A stretch of 64,000 nucleotides of DNA from Flavobacteriales bacterium (lineage in GTDB: Bacteria > Bacteroidota > Bacteroidia > Flavobacteriales_F > PHOS-HE28), in assembly GCA_019638085.1 (NCBI GenBank), contig JAHBUL010000006.1:152586-216585 (forward strand). The letters are read 5' to 3'. The number at the start of each line of letters is the position of its first letter. Position 1 is the first letter of the stretch. This document shows positions 17,834 to 25,829 of the stretch, one piece after another. The translations under genes and the position numbers were made by a program. Below the pieces are notes generated by a model. The model had not been told where the DNA came from and did not search any database. It saw only the letters and a program-made list of their open reading frames with translations.

Positions 17834-18790
17834 TCAACGGCTTTGAATGTAACTGTTCAGTTCATCAATGGAACTGGAGAAGCCGAAGGCGTCATTCACT
17901 TTGTAATAGTTGTTCGTGTCCATCACGTGGTCGTAGGCGAACTTGGCAAAATCCAGCTTACTGTCCTCGAAGCCGAAGAGTTCCATGATGCTCTTTACTT
18001 GGGAGGTGGACAAACAATTGCTGCCCGCTATCTGCTTGGCCAGCGTGAGCTTGCTATCATCAAAACCCTTTGAATCGATGCTTTTCTTGGCATCGTCGAA
18101 ATCCGCTGTGGACATGGCTTGCCTACAACCACTTACGGTTACCGGGGTTTCCGGTGCCGGTGCCTGTGTGGAAGTACCCGTTGTAGTGGATGAACTATAG
18201 GTGGTCGTAGTAGTTGTCGTGGTGGTGGTTGAAGTACCACCCATGCCATCGGTAACGGCAACATTGAGACCCACCCCGTTCACCCCAATGCTCATGTTCA
18301 CATTCCCGTCCGGCACACCCTCCGTCGTGGTGATGGTGGTAGTGGACTTTGTGGTCGGATGGTCCGTGGCGATCACTTCCTGCGTGCTTGCAGGTGCTGG
18401 TGCATCCTCCGTGAACTGGCTTGGGGTTGGCTTGGCGGCCGGTTCGGCACTGGCGGTGCCCAAAGGCGCTTGGCCTTGCATGCGGAGCACCTTTGCACCC
18501 TTCTTATTGGTGGTAATGCGCAAGGTGTATTCCAGGCCCGGCTCCATCCAGCCGTTCTGCTTCAAGGTAGGGATCTGCTTATCCTCGAAATTAACGATCA
18601 GCAGAGGTGTTTCATTCCTGATCCCCTTAGCGATCACACGGGAGGCGGGCACTTCGTTCTTCACATCCCCATCGATCACCAAGGTGAACTTGTCCCCTTC
18701 ATCGGAGAAGACGACAATGTCGCTGGTTTGTGCACGAAGGCCTGAAACAAGGGCAAAAGCTGCGAAAATGAAGGCGTAGTGGCGTTCCAT
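17834..18790 (-). CDS. DUF4476 domain-containing secreted protein
   Basis: 318 residues with signal peptide HYAFIFAAFALVSGLRA. Residues ~25-110 form a beta domain (DIVVFSDEGDKFTLVIDG, ASRVIAKGI, LEYTLRITTNKKG). Residues ~115-220 are a low-complexity linker rich in Thr, Ser and Pro, including a run of about ten Thr (DNA near 18195-18245). The C-terminal ~95 residues are DUF4476: helices beginning MSTADFDDAKKSI, then LTLAKQIAGSNCLSTSQV and FEDSKLDFAKFAYDHV. It is the first gene of the lipoprotein operon. DUF4476 has no known function; a protein-interaction role is only a guess. Confidence 0.82.
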   Translation of the reverse strand: MERHYAFIFAAFALVSGLRAQTSDIVVFSDEGDKFTLVIDGDVKNEVPASRVIAKGIRNETPLLIVNFEDKQIPTLKQNGWMEPGLEYTLRITTNKKGAKVLRMQGQAPLGTASAEPAAKPTPSQFTEDAPAPASTQEVIATDHPTTKSTTTITTTEGVPDGNVNMSIGVNGVGLNVAVTDGMGGTSTTTTTTTTTTYSSSTTTGTSTQAPAPETPVTVSGCRQAMSTADFDDAKKSIDSKGFDDSKLTLAKQIAGSNCLSTSQVKSIMELFGFEDSKLDFAKFAYDHVMDTNNYYKVNDAFGFSSSIDELNSYIQSR

Positions 18791-18810
18791 GTCAGTGGTT
18801 TTTGGAGTTG

Positions 18811-18818
18811 CGAATGTA
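18811..18818 (-). promoter_or_regulatory. -7 box TACATTCG for the lipoprotein operon
   Basis: One mismatch to TAnnTTTG. It predicts a leader of about 16 bases before the DUF4476 start at 18790. The same TACATTCG sequence precedes the gene at 58047. Confidence 0.45.
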
Positions 18819-18921
18819 ATCCGCGCTGCATAGGCAAGCCTTGTGCCAGATCCAATTTCCCGTTCCGGCGGTGCCAGCAACATGTCCGCTCGAACGAAGG
18901 ACCAACCGTTCATGTAAGAGC

Positions 18922-18954
18922 TTTGCCGCGATGGTGAAGACACCGGTACTTTCG
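18922..18954 (+). promoter_or_regulatory. Promoter for the MacAB-type exporter operon
   Basis: TTTG (18922-18925), a 21-base spacer, then TACTTTCG (18947-18954), one mismatch from TAnnTTTG. This is the spacing expected for the Bacteroidota primary sigma factor. It lies 19 bases before the ATPase start. Confidence 0.55.
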
Positions 18955-18973
18955 TACCTGTCCCGACCCGAGC

Positions 18974-19681
18974 ATGATCCAACTGAAGAACATCCACAAA
19001 TCCTACCACATGGGCAGCAATGTCCTGCAGGTATTGAAAGGCATCGACCTGCACATCCGGAAGGGCGAGATGGTGAGCATCATGGGCTCTTCAGGTTCGG
19101 GGAAAAGCACACTGCTGAACATCATCGGCATACTGGACAATGCGGATAGCGGAGAGTATCTGTTGGACGGACTGGCGATCAAGAACCTCACCGAGACCCG
19201 GGCCGCGGAGCTGCGCAGCAAATACTTGGGGTTTGTGTTCCAGAGCTTCAATCTGATCAACTTCAAGAACGCCATGGAGAACGTGGCCCTGCCGCTATAC
19301 TACCAAGGGGTTTCCACGCGGAAGCGGAATGAATTGGCCGTGGACATGTTGGCCAGCGTGGGCCTGAAGGACTGGGCACGCCACATGCCGAATGAATTGA
19401 GCGGAGGGCAGAAACAACGTGTGGCCATCGCCCGTGCACTGATCGCCAACCCCAAGGTGATACTGGCTGACGAGCCCACGGGGGCCTTGGACAGCACCAC
19501 CAGCGATGAGGTGATGGAACTCTTGAAGAAGGTGAACAAGGAACTCGGGATGACGTTGGTGATCGTGACCCATGAACCCAATGTCGCAGCACTTACCGAG
19601 CGCATCATCCGCTTGAAGGATGGCGAGATCGAAAGCCACGATGGGCAACCCATAATTGAGCCGGCACATGTTCGACGCTGA
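18974..19681 (+). CDS. ABC exporter ATPase (MacB/LolD type)
   Basis: 235 residues: Walker A GSSGSGKST (38-46), Q-loop FVFQSFNLI, signature LSGGQKQRVAIARAL, Walker B VILADEPTGALD and H-loop VIVTHEP. The motifs are those of the MacB/LolD/FtsE group, which drive mechanotransmission rather than classical transport. It begins a four-gene operon with two separate MacB-like permeases and a MacA-like adaptor. The next gene starts 14 bases before this stop, so they are translationally coupled. Substrate unknown: macrolide, peptide, lipoprotein or siderophore export are all possible. Confidence 0.93.
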   Translation: MIQLKNIHKSYHMGSNVLQVLKGIDLHIRKGEMVSIMGSSGSGKSTLLNIIGILDNADSGEYLLDGLAIKNLTETRAAELRSKYLGFVFQSFNLINFKNAMENVALPLYYQGVSTRKRNELAVDMLASVGLKDWARHMPNELSGGQKQRVAIARALIANPKVILADEPTGALDSTTSDEVMELLKKVNKELGMTLVIVTHEPNVAALTERIIRLKDGEIESHDGQPIIEPAHVRR

Positions 19682-20912
19682 GAAATGGGCGGAGATATTC
19701 GACACCATCAGCAAGAACAAATTGCGGACGGTGCTCACCGGCTTCAGTGTGTTCTGGGGGATCTTCATGCTGATCATTCTCTTGGGGACCGGGAAAGGAT
19801 TGAGCAACGGTTTCTCGTACAACTTCCGGAACACGGCGAAGAACACCATTGACATCTGGGGTGGCCAGACCACCAAACCGTGGCAGGGCCTTGCGGTGGA
19901 CCGGGAGATCCAACTGGATACGCGCGATGTGGAGGCGATGCGCACCGCGATCCCTGGGCTTGAGCACATTACCGGCAACCTGCGTGTTTGGCGCGGGTCA
20001 AGCCAGCTGAGCCGTGGCAAGAATTACGGGAATTTCACTATCAGCGGTATAACTCCGGAATTCACCGAGCTGCAGGACCAACAGATCCTCCAAGGCCGGT
20101 TCATCAACGAAGTGGACCAGATCCACACGCGTAAAGTGATCGTCCTGGCTGAGGATTCACGGGATGCCTTGTTCAAGGGCGAGGACCCGATCGATCAGTG
20201 GGTGCAGGTGAACAACATCCCCTTCCAAGTGGTGGGCGTATATCGCTTTGAAAGCAGCGGTCGCGGGATGAACCAGAACAGCCAGGTCTTCATTCCCTTA
20301 AGCGTAGTGCAACGGGTTTTCAATGCGCAGCAGAGCGTGGATAAGATCACCTTCAGCTTCCTGGATGGATCGATACAAGGTGCAGAACAGGCAGCGAAGC
20401 GTGCAGTGGCCGTGCTGGCCTCCCGGCACCGCTTCGATCCCACGGATGACCGTGCGGTATACGTGAACAACAACGTGGAGAATGCGGAGGTTTTCGGGAA
20501 GATCTTCGGCGGGATCAATGCCTTCCTGTGGATCATCGGCATCGGAACCATTGTTGCGGGCATCGTGGGGGTAAGCAACATCATGCTGATCGTGGTGAAG
20601 GAACGCACCCGCGAGATCGGCATCCGCAAGGCACTGGGTGCCAAGCCCGCTGACGTGGTGGGCCAAGTGATCATGGAAGCGATCTTCGTGAGCGCGGTGG
20701 CGGGCTATTTCGGGCTGGTCTGCGGTGTGGGCCTGCTGGAATTCATCTCAGCCAATGTGCCCGGCAACGAAATGTTCCGGGATCCCACGGTCGATATTGG
20801 CGTAGCTCTTTGGGCCACGGCAGTCTTGGTAGTGGCCGGTGCATTGGCAGGACTGATCCCCGCGCGGCGAGCAGCAGCCATACGACCCATTGAAGCACTT
20901 CGGGACGAATGA
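19668..20912 (+). CDS. MacB-like ABC permease 1
   Basis: 414 residues. An N-terminal membrane helix after MFDAEKWAEIFDTISKNKLR, a large periplasmic MacB_PCD domain (~60-270), then an FtsX domain with three helices (GGINAFLWIIGIGTIVAGIV; VIMEAIFVSAVAGYFG; ATAVLVVAGALAGLIPARRA). The cytoplasmic loop VVKERTREIGIRKALGAK is the usual FtsX/MacB signature. It lacks a fused ATPase, which is supplied by the upstream gene. ATG 19668 is chosen over a TTG four codons earlier. It probably forms a heterodimer with the second permease. Confidence 0.92.
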   Translation: MFDAEKWAEIFDTISKNKLRTVLTGFSVFWGIFMLIILLGTGKGLSNGFSYNFRNTAKNTIDIWGGQTTKPWQGLAVDREIQLDTRDVEAMRTAIPGLEHITGNLRVWRGSSQLSRGKNYGNFTISGITPEFTELQDQQILQGRFINEVDQIHTRKVIVLAEDSRDALFKGEDPIDQWVQVNNIPFQVVGVYRFESSGRGMNQNSQVFIPLSVVQRVFNAQQSVDKITFSFLDGSIQGAEQAAKRAVAVLASRHRFDPTDDRAVYVNNNVENAEVFGKIFGGINAFLWIIGIGTIVAGIVGVSNIMLIVVKERTREIGIRKALGAKPADVVGQVIMEAIFVSAVAGYFGLVCGVGLLEFISANVPGNEMFRDPTVDIGVALWATAVLVVAGALAGLIPARRAAAIRPIEALRDE

Positions 20913-20943
20913 GAATGGGAAACCGCAAAGACGCAAGGTACTT

Positions 20944-21031
20944 GGTACCGGGTACCGGGTACCGGGTATTGGGTACCGCCTACTTGTCGTTCCTCGCGGC
21001 TTTGTACCCTGTCCCCAATACCCTGTACCCA
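20944..21031. repeat. Heptamer-periodic palindromic element inside the exporter operon
   Basis: Five tandem heptamers GGTACCG/GGTATTG (20944-20978) are followed, after 25 bases, by four heptamers on the opposite strand sense (GTACCCT, GTCCCCA, ATACCCT, GTACCCA; 21004-21031). The arms at 20957-20973 and 21014-21030 pair over 17 bases with one mismatch. The flanks (AACCGCAAAGACGCAAGG before, CGTGCCTCCGTGCCTGCGTG after) resemble other short repeats common in environmental genomes. It fills most of the 186-bp gap between the permease genes. Confidence 0.75.
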
Positions 21032-21098
21032 ACATCGTTCCGTGCTAACACGCTCTTCCCCGTGCCTCCGTGCCTGCGTGGTGTAAAACCAGCCCCCC

Positions 21099-22343
21099 AT
21101 GTTCGATAGTGAGCGCTGGAGCGAGATCTGGGTCACGCTCACCCGCAATAAATTACGGAGCGGGCTCACCATGTTCGGTGTGTTCTGGGGCATCTTCATG
21201 CTGGTGATCATGCTCGGCATGGGCAGGGGCCTGAGCAACGGTGTGTTGGGGGGATTCAGCGGCTGGGCCACGAACAGTTTCTTCATGTGGACCCAGAGCA
21301 CATCCGTTCCTTACGCCGGTTTCAAACGCGGACGCCGGTTCAATTTCGACAACAGCGATATCGCGACCATCAAGGCCATTCCGGGGGTGGACCAAGTGGC
21401 TCCACGGTTGCAGCTCGGCGGCTATCGGGGGGCGAACAACGTGAACTACAAGGACAAGAACGGCGGCTTCAGCGTGAATGGCGATATGCCCTCGATCCTT
21501 CATTTCCAGAGCGCGAACATCACCGAAGGACGGTTCCTGAACGAGAAGGACATCAGTGATGAGCGGAAGGTGTGCGTGCTAGGGCCGGATGTGGTGAAGA
21601 CGCTGTTCGGCATGGAAGACCCCATGGGCAAGTACATCCGGATCCAAGGGGTCTATTTCCAAGTGGTGGGCCTGCATGTACCGAAGGCATCGGCCATGCG
21701 CGACGATGGGCAAGCCAGCACCATCTACATCCCCTTCAGCACGTTCCAGAAAGCGTTCAACAGCATGAACATCGTGCATTGGTTCAGCATTAGCGCCAAG
21801 CCGGGCGTGAAAGTGTCCGACATCGAGGAGCGGGCGAAAAAGGAAATGGCCAAGCGCCACAAGGTCTCGCCGGACGATCCCTTGGCATTCGGTGGCTTCA
21901 ACATGCAGGAGATGTATGACAAGATGAACATGCTCTTCATTGCCATCGCCGCGTTGAGCTGGTTCGTGGGCACGCTCACGCTGATCGCCGGGGTGATCGG
22001 CATCAGCAACATCATGCTGGTGATCGTGAAGGAACGCACCAAGGAGATCGGCATCCGACGTAGCATCGGTGCGAGACCTGGGAACATTACGGTACAGATC
22101 ATGCTCGAAGCGCTTACACTCACCTTCGTAGCAGGCTACTTCGGCCTGGTGGGAGGCATCGGTGTTCTCCAGCTCATCAACTCCATCCAGATCGACTCCG
22201 GCTTCTTCACCAACCCGGAAGTGGATCTCAACGTTGCGCTCACCGCTCTTGTCATCCTTATCATCAGCGGGCTGATCGCCGGGTACATCCCTGCGAAACG
22301 CGCATTAAGCATTAAACCCGTGGACGCCCTCCGGGCGGAGTAG
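21099..22343 (+). CDS. MacB-like ABC permease 2
   Basis: 414 residues, a paralogue of permease 1 with the same length and layout: MFDSERWSEIWVTLTRNKLR start, first helix around FGVFWGIFMLVIMLGMG, periplasmic domain, and a C-terminal FtsX domain (LTLIAGVIGISNIMLVIVKE, RTKEIGIRRSIGARPG, LIISGLIAGYIPAKRA). The paired permeases imply a heterodimeric exporter with one ATPase type. The 186-bp gap upstream, filled by a palindromic repeat, is unusual for a tight operon and may reduce downstream expression. Confidence 0.92.
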   Translation: MFDSERWSEIWVTLTRNKLRSGLTMFGVFWGIFMLVIMLGMGRGLSNGVLGGFSGWATNSFFMWTQSTSVPYAGFKRGRRFNFDNSDIATIKAIPGVDQVAPRLQLGGYRGANNVNYKDKNGGFSVNGDMPSILHFQSANITEGRFLNEKDISDERKVCVLGPDVVKTLFGMEDPMGKYIRIQGVYFQVVGLHVPKASAMRDDGQASTIYIPFSTFQKAFNSMNIVHWFSISAKPGVKVSDIEERAKKEMAKRHKVSPDDPLAFGGFNMQEMYDKMNMLFIAIAALSWFVGTLTLIAGVIGISNIMLVIVKERTKEIGIRRSIGARPGNITVQIMLEALTLTFVAGYFGLVGGIGVLQLINSIQIDSGFFTNPEVDLNVALTALVILIISGLIAGYIPAKRALSIKPVDALRAE

Positions 22344-22389
22344 GGGCGGAAGACCTTTCGCCCATACCCTGCCCAAGCAAACCCTCAAC

Positions 22390-23493
22390 ATGAAAAAAGC
22401 CCTCAAGTACATCATCCTGATCCTGCTCGGTTTCCTCTTCATATGGACGCTCTGGTTCCTCTACCAAAAGAGCGTGACCAAGGAGCCTGAATACAAGGTG
22501 GTGAAGCCCAAAGTGAGCACGATCGTGAAGAAGACCGTAGCGAACGGCACCATTGAGCCGCGGCAGGAGATCGACATCAAACCGGTGGTGAGCGGGGTGA
22601 TCCGGCAGCTCTTCGTGGAAGCCGGACAAAAAGTGAAGGAAGGGGACAAATTGGCCACCATCCAGATCGTGCCCGACATGCTTTCCTTGAACCAAGCGGA
22701 GAGCCGGGTGAACAGTTCCGCCATCGCGGTGACCAACGCGCAAATGAACTTCGACAGGAACAAGCCCTTGGCGGATAAGGGGGTGATCTCGGCCAGCGAA
22801 ATGCAGACCTATGACATTGCGCTGCGCAACGCCAAGCAGGAACAAAGCGCTGCCCAGGATGCACTGCAACTGGTGCGCGACGGCATCAGCAAGACCAGTG
22901 GCAGCGCCAGCAACACCATTGTACGCAGCACCATCACCGGCATGGTGCTGGACGTGCCCGTGAAGGTGGGCACCAGCGTGATCGAGCGGAACAACTTCAA
23001 CGAAGGCACCACCATAGCCACCGTGGCGGACATGAATGATCTGATCTTCAAGGGCAACGTGGATGAAAGCGAAGTGGGCAAGGTCCGCCTCGAGATGCCT
23101 GTGGTGATCACCGTGGGCGCCATTGACAGCACCACTTGGGATGCCAACTTGGAATACATCGCACCGAAGGGCGTGGAGGTGAACGGCGCCATCCAGTTCG
23201 AGATCCGCGCGGCCGTAAAGGTGAAGGAAGGTCAGACCCTGCGTGCCGGGTACAGCGCCAACGCCGATATCGTGCTGGATCGCAGGGACAGTGTGCTCAC
23301 CATCCCGGAGAGCGTGATCACATTCAGCCCGAAAGGTGATAGTGCGTTCGTGGAGGTGAAGAACAAGGAAACGTGGGACAAGACCTACGTCAGGACAGGC
23401 CTGAGTGATGGAGTGAACATCGAATTGCTCGGTGGCATAAGCGACACGACCTCCTTGAAAGGTGCCCTGAAGGTGGATGAGCCGAAGCCATAA
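22390..23493 (+). CDS. macA: MacA-like periplasmic adaptor subunit
   Basis: 367 residues with one N-terminal membrane helix (YIILILLGFLFIWTLWFLY). It follows the membrane-fusion-protein order: barrel-sandwich/lipoyl half (TVANGTIEPRQEIDIKPVVS, GVIRQLFVEAGQKVKEGD), a short alpha-hairpin (~100-165, LNQAESRVNSSAIAVTNAQM), second lipoyl half (STITGMVLDVPVKVGTSV), then beta-barrel and membrane-proximal domains (ADMNDLIFKGNVDESEV). It should bridge the two MacB-like permeases to a TolC-type channel; no tolC gene is in the window. It begins 46 bases after permease 2. Confidence 0.9.
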   Translation: MKKALKYIILILLGFLFIWTLWFLYQKSVTKEPEYKVVKPKVSTIVKKTVANGTIEPRQEIDIKPVVSGVIRQLFVEAGQKVKEGDKLATIQIVPDMLSLNQAESRVNSSAIAVTNAQMNFDRNKPLADKGVISASEMQTYDIALRNAKQEQSAAQDALQLVRDGISKTSGSASNTIVRSTITGMVLDVPVKVGTSVIERNNFNEGTTIATVADMNDLIFKGNVDESEVGKVRLEMPVVITVGAIDSTTWDANLEYIAPKGVEVNGAIQFEIRAAVKVKEGQTLRAGYSANADIVLDRRDSVLTIPESVITFSPKGDSAFVEVKNKETWDKTYVRTGLSDGVNIELLGGISDTTSLKGALKVDEPKP

Positions 23494-23539
23494 CGGAAGA
23501 TCGTGCATCTTGCCATCCCTATCCTGATCGACCAGTACC

Positions 23540-25042
23540 ATGCGCCAGTCATTTCTGCTACTCTCGTTTCTACTCCTAAGCGGTCTTTCAGCCCAGGAAC
23601 AACCGGACCTTTCGCAACTTGATGCCTACATCGCGGATGCCGTAAAGCAATTCGACCAACCCGGTCTGGCCGTGGGGATCGTGAAGGATGGTGAGTTGGT
23701 TTGGAGCAAGGGTTACGGCAAACTCGACCTCGCCAAGAGTGATCCAGTAACGCCGAATTCGATCTTCTTCATCGCCAGCATGAGCAAGGCCTTCACCGCC
23801 TGTGCGATCGGTCTGCTGGTGGATGAGGGCAAACTCGCTTTCGATGATCCCGTGCGGAACTACATGCCGGAGTTCAACACCACGAACCCGTATGTGACCA
23901 CCAACATGACCGTGCGGGACCTGCTCTGCCACCGTAGCGGCTGGGCAACTTTCGATGGCGATCTCCTATGGTACGGCACCCATTACTCGCAACCTGAGAT
24001 GCTTGCCCGACATGCCGGACAACCATTCGAATACAGCTTCCGCGAGAAGTTCGGCTACAGCAACCTGATGTATATCGCTGCTGCGCAATTGATCGAACGG
24101 GTAAGCGGGAAGACCTGGGATGACTTCATCAACGAGCGGATCTTGAAGCCGCTGCACATGGACCGAAGCACTGTGGAGACCTCCGACCTGTCCCGCTTCA
24201 CCGATGTGGCCCTCCCCCACGTCCGCAAGGGCCAGGACCCGCATGCTCCCCAGCGCAGCATGCCCTACCAAGCACTGCAAGGTGCAGATGGCGCCACCGG
24301 TATCAATAGCTGCGTGACCGACGTGGCCAAGTGGGATGCCATGTGGGCCAATGAAGGCAAAGTGGGCGATAAGCCCTTTCTCAGCCGAAGCACGTTCAAT
24401 ACGATCACCTCCACGCAATTGGCCATGGGTGGCCGCCGGGATGGTGCGGCCATGGGCTGGTTCGTGGAATACAACAACGGCGAAAAGGTGATCACCCACA
24501 GCGGCGGGATGCCCGGCTTCGTACTGAACCATGCGGTAGTTCCGGATAAGGACCTGGCAGTGATCGCCCTGGGCAACGGCGAGAGCTACAGTGTATTCGC
24601 GGTCACGAACAAGATCCTGGATCTCTACTTGGGCGATGGCACGGCCGATCCCGTAGCTACCATGATCCCGCGGATCAAGCAGATGGACGAGAAGGAAGCA
24701 GAACGCCGGGCGGAGCGGGTGTCTGCGCGCAAGTTGAAGACCAAGCCTACGGTCGCCTTGGATTCATTGCAGGGGACCTATTCGGATAAGATCTACGGCG
24801 ATGCGACGATAACCATGAAGGGCGGCGTGGCCACGCTCTCCCTCCTCCCCGCACCGGAACTCTTCACGGGAACGTTGGAGCATTGGCACTACGATACCTG
24901 GAAGTGGAACCACGCGGATCCCTTTCTTGAGCCGGGCTACATCACCTTCAACTTCGATGCGGACCATCGGATCACCGCATTCAAGATCGACCTGCACAGC
25001 CCGGACTTCCATTTTGGGAAGTTGGACTTCGTGAAGAAATAG
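23540..25042 (+). CDS. Serine hydrolase of the beta-lactamase (class C/EstB) family
   Basis: 500 residues with signal peptide SFLLLSFLLLSGLSA. The penicillin-binding fold has SxxK at S80-K83 (IASMSKAF), YxN at Y173-N175 (FGYSNLMYIA) and HSGG in place of KTG. The C-terminal ~110 residues (LQGTYSDKIYGDATITMKGG) form a beta domain of the DUF3471 type often fused to this family. Such secreted hydrolases act as D-Ala peptidases or esterases; resistance to beta-lactams is not implied. It follows the exporter operon by 46 bases in the same direction and may or may not share its transcript. Confidence 0.88.
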   Translation: MRQSFLLLSFLLLSGLSAQEQPDLSQLDAYIADAVKQFDQPGLAVGIVKDGELVWSKGYGKLDLAKSDPVTPNSIFFIASMSKAFTACAIGLLVDEGKLAFDDPVRNYMPEFNTTNPYVTTNMTVRDLLCHRSGWATFDGDLLWYGTHYSQPEMLARHAGQPFEYSFREKFGYSNLMYIAAAQLIERVSGKTWDDFINERILKPLHMDRSTVETSDLSRFTDVALPHVRKGQDPHAPQRSMPYQALQGADGATGINSCVTDVAKWDAMWANEGKVGDKPFLSRSTFNTITSTQLAMGGRRDGAAMGWFVEYNNGEKVITHSGGMPGFVLNHAVVPDKDLAVIALGNGESYSVFAVTNKILDLYLGDGTADPVATMIPRIKQMDEKEAERRAERVSARKLKTKPTVALDSLQGTYSDKIYGDATITMKGGVATLSLLPAPELFTGTLEHWHYDTWKWNHADPFLEPGYITFNFDADHRITAFKIDLHSPDFHFGKLDFVKK

Positions 25043-25064
25043 CGCTACTGCACTCGGCATCGTT

Positions 25065-25766
25065 ATGCATCTCTTCCACAGCCCTGATCTTGGCCCCACC
25101 CTCATTGAACTTCCGGAGGAAGAGGCGCACCACGCACTGCACGTGCTTCGCTTACAGGCGGGCAGTTCAATCGGCTTAGTGGACGGGAAAGGGAATTTTG
25201 CAGAAGCGGAGATCGTCACTGTATCCAAGCGGAATTGCACGGTGCGGGTGCTGCGGAAGGAATCCTTCCCGGTGGAACGGTCGGCGCGCATTCACCTTGC
25301 TGTGGCGCCCACCAAGCAAATGGACCGCTTCGAGTGGTTCTTGGAGAAGGCCACGGAGATCGGTGTGGACCGCATTGCCCCGGTACTTACGCATCGCACG
25401 GAACGCAGTAAACTGCGCCACGATCGAATGGAGAAAGTGCTCGTGGGTGCGATGAAGCAAAGCCAGCGCAAATGGCTCCCTCAGCTGGATGAATTGACCA
25501 AGCTGAAGGACTTGGGCACCGATGGTATCCCTCAGAAATTCTTCGGCTGGTGCGAAGGCGAACACCTTGATCTCACTTCCGCCTATGATCCGACGCAGGA
25601 TGCGCTCCTGCTCATCGGCCCGGAAGGGGACTTCACAACGGAGGAAGCGGAATGGATGATCGCGAATGGCTTTCAAGCGGTGAGCATGGGCATGGCTCGA
25701 TTGCGCACGGAAACCGCAGCCATAGCGGCTTGCACGTGGATGAATTTTGCGCAGCGCAAATTTTAA
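25065..25766 (+). CDS. rsmE: 16S rRNA (uracil-1498-N3)-methyltransferase RsmE
   Basis: 233 residues. A small N-terminal PUA-like domain (EEEAHHALHVLRLQAGSSIG) precedes a SPOUT trefoil-knot domain (~75-233) with the family motifs KATEIGVDRIAPV, ERS, LLIGPEGDFT and LRTETAAIAA. It methylates N3 of U1498 in 16S rRNA using S-adenosylmethionine. The gene begins 22 bases after the serine hydrolase stop. Confidence 0.93.
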   Translation: MHLFHSPDLGPTLIELPEEEAHHALHVLRLQAGSSIGLVDGKGNFAEAEIVTVSKRNCTVRVLRKESFPVERSARIHLAVAPTKQMDRFEWFLEKATEIGVDRIAPVLTHRTERSKLRHDRMEKVLVGAMKQSQRKWLPQLDELTKLKDLGTDGIPQKFFGWCEGEHLDLTSAYDPTQDALLLIGPEGDFTTEEAEWMIANGFQAVSMGMARLRTETAAIAACTWMNFAQRKF

Positions 25767-25817
25767 GCACCATCAGGCCTCCCCGCAGCGGACCCTGAGA
25801 CCATCAAGGTCACCAGC

Positions 25818-25825
25818 TAACTTTG
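25818..25825 (+). promoter_or_regulatory. -7 box TAACTTTG, predicted leaderless start of the DUF4159 gene
   Basis: A perfect TAnnTTTG box ends four bases before the ATG at 25830. By the SRP RNA calibration, transcription would start on or one base before the ATG. Confidence 0.65.
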
Positions 25826-25829
25826 CCGT

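Noticed and set aside
18195..18245. Trinucleotide-like repeat in the DUF4476 gene as a phase-variable tract
   Set aside because: It encodes a Thr-rich linker with mixed codons (ACC/ACT), so slippage is less likely than in a pure repeat.
20944..21031. CRISPR-like array at the heptamer repeats
   Set aside because: Units are seven bases with no spacers, so it is not CRISPR; no cas gene in the window.
20909..21109. A 66-codon frame through the heptamer palindrome
   Set aside because: Peptides of this kind (repeating Tyr-Arg-Val-Pro-Gly) arise from translating heptamer repeats and are a familiar annotation artefact.
22312..23541. A 409-codon open frame on the minus strand opposite the MacA-like gene
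   Set aside because: It reads as the antisense shadow of a well-supported gene in GC-rich DNA; composition is His/Gly-rich with no family motif.
23540..25042. True beta-lactamase (resistance gene)
   Set aside because: The HSGG in place of KTG and the C-terminal extra domain fit the esterase/peptidase side of the family.
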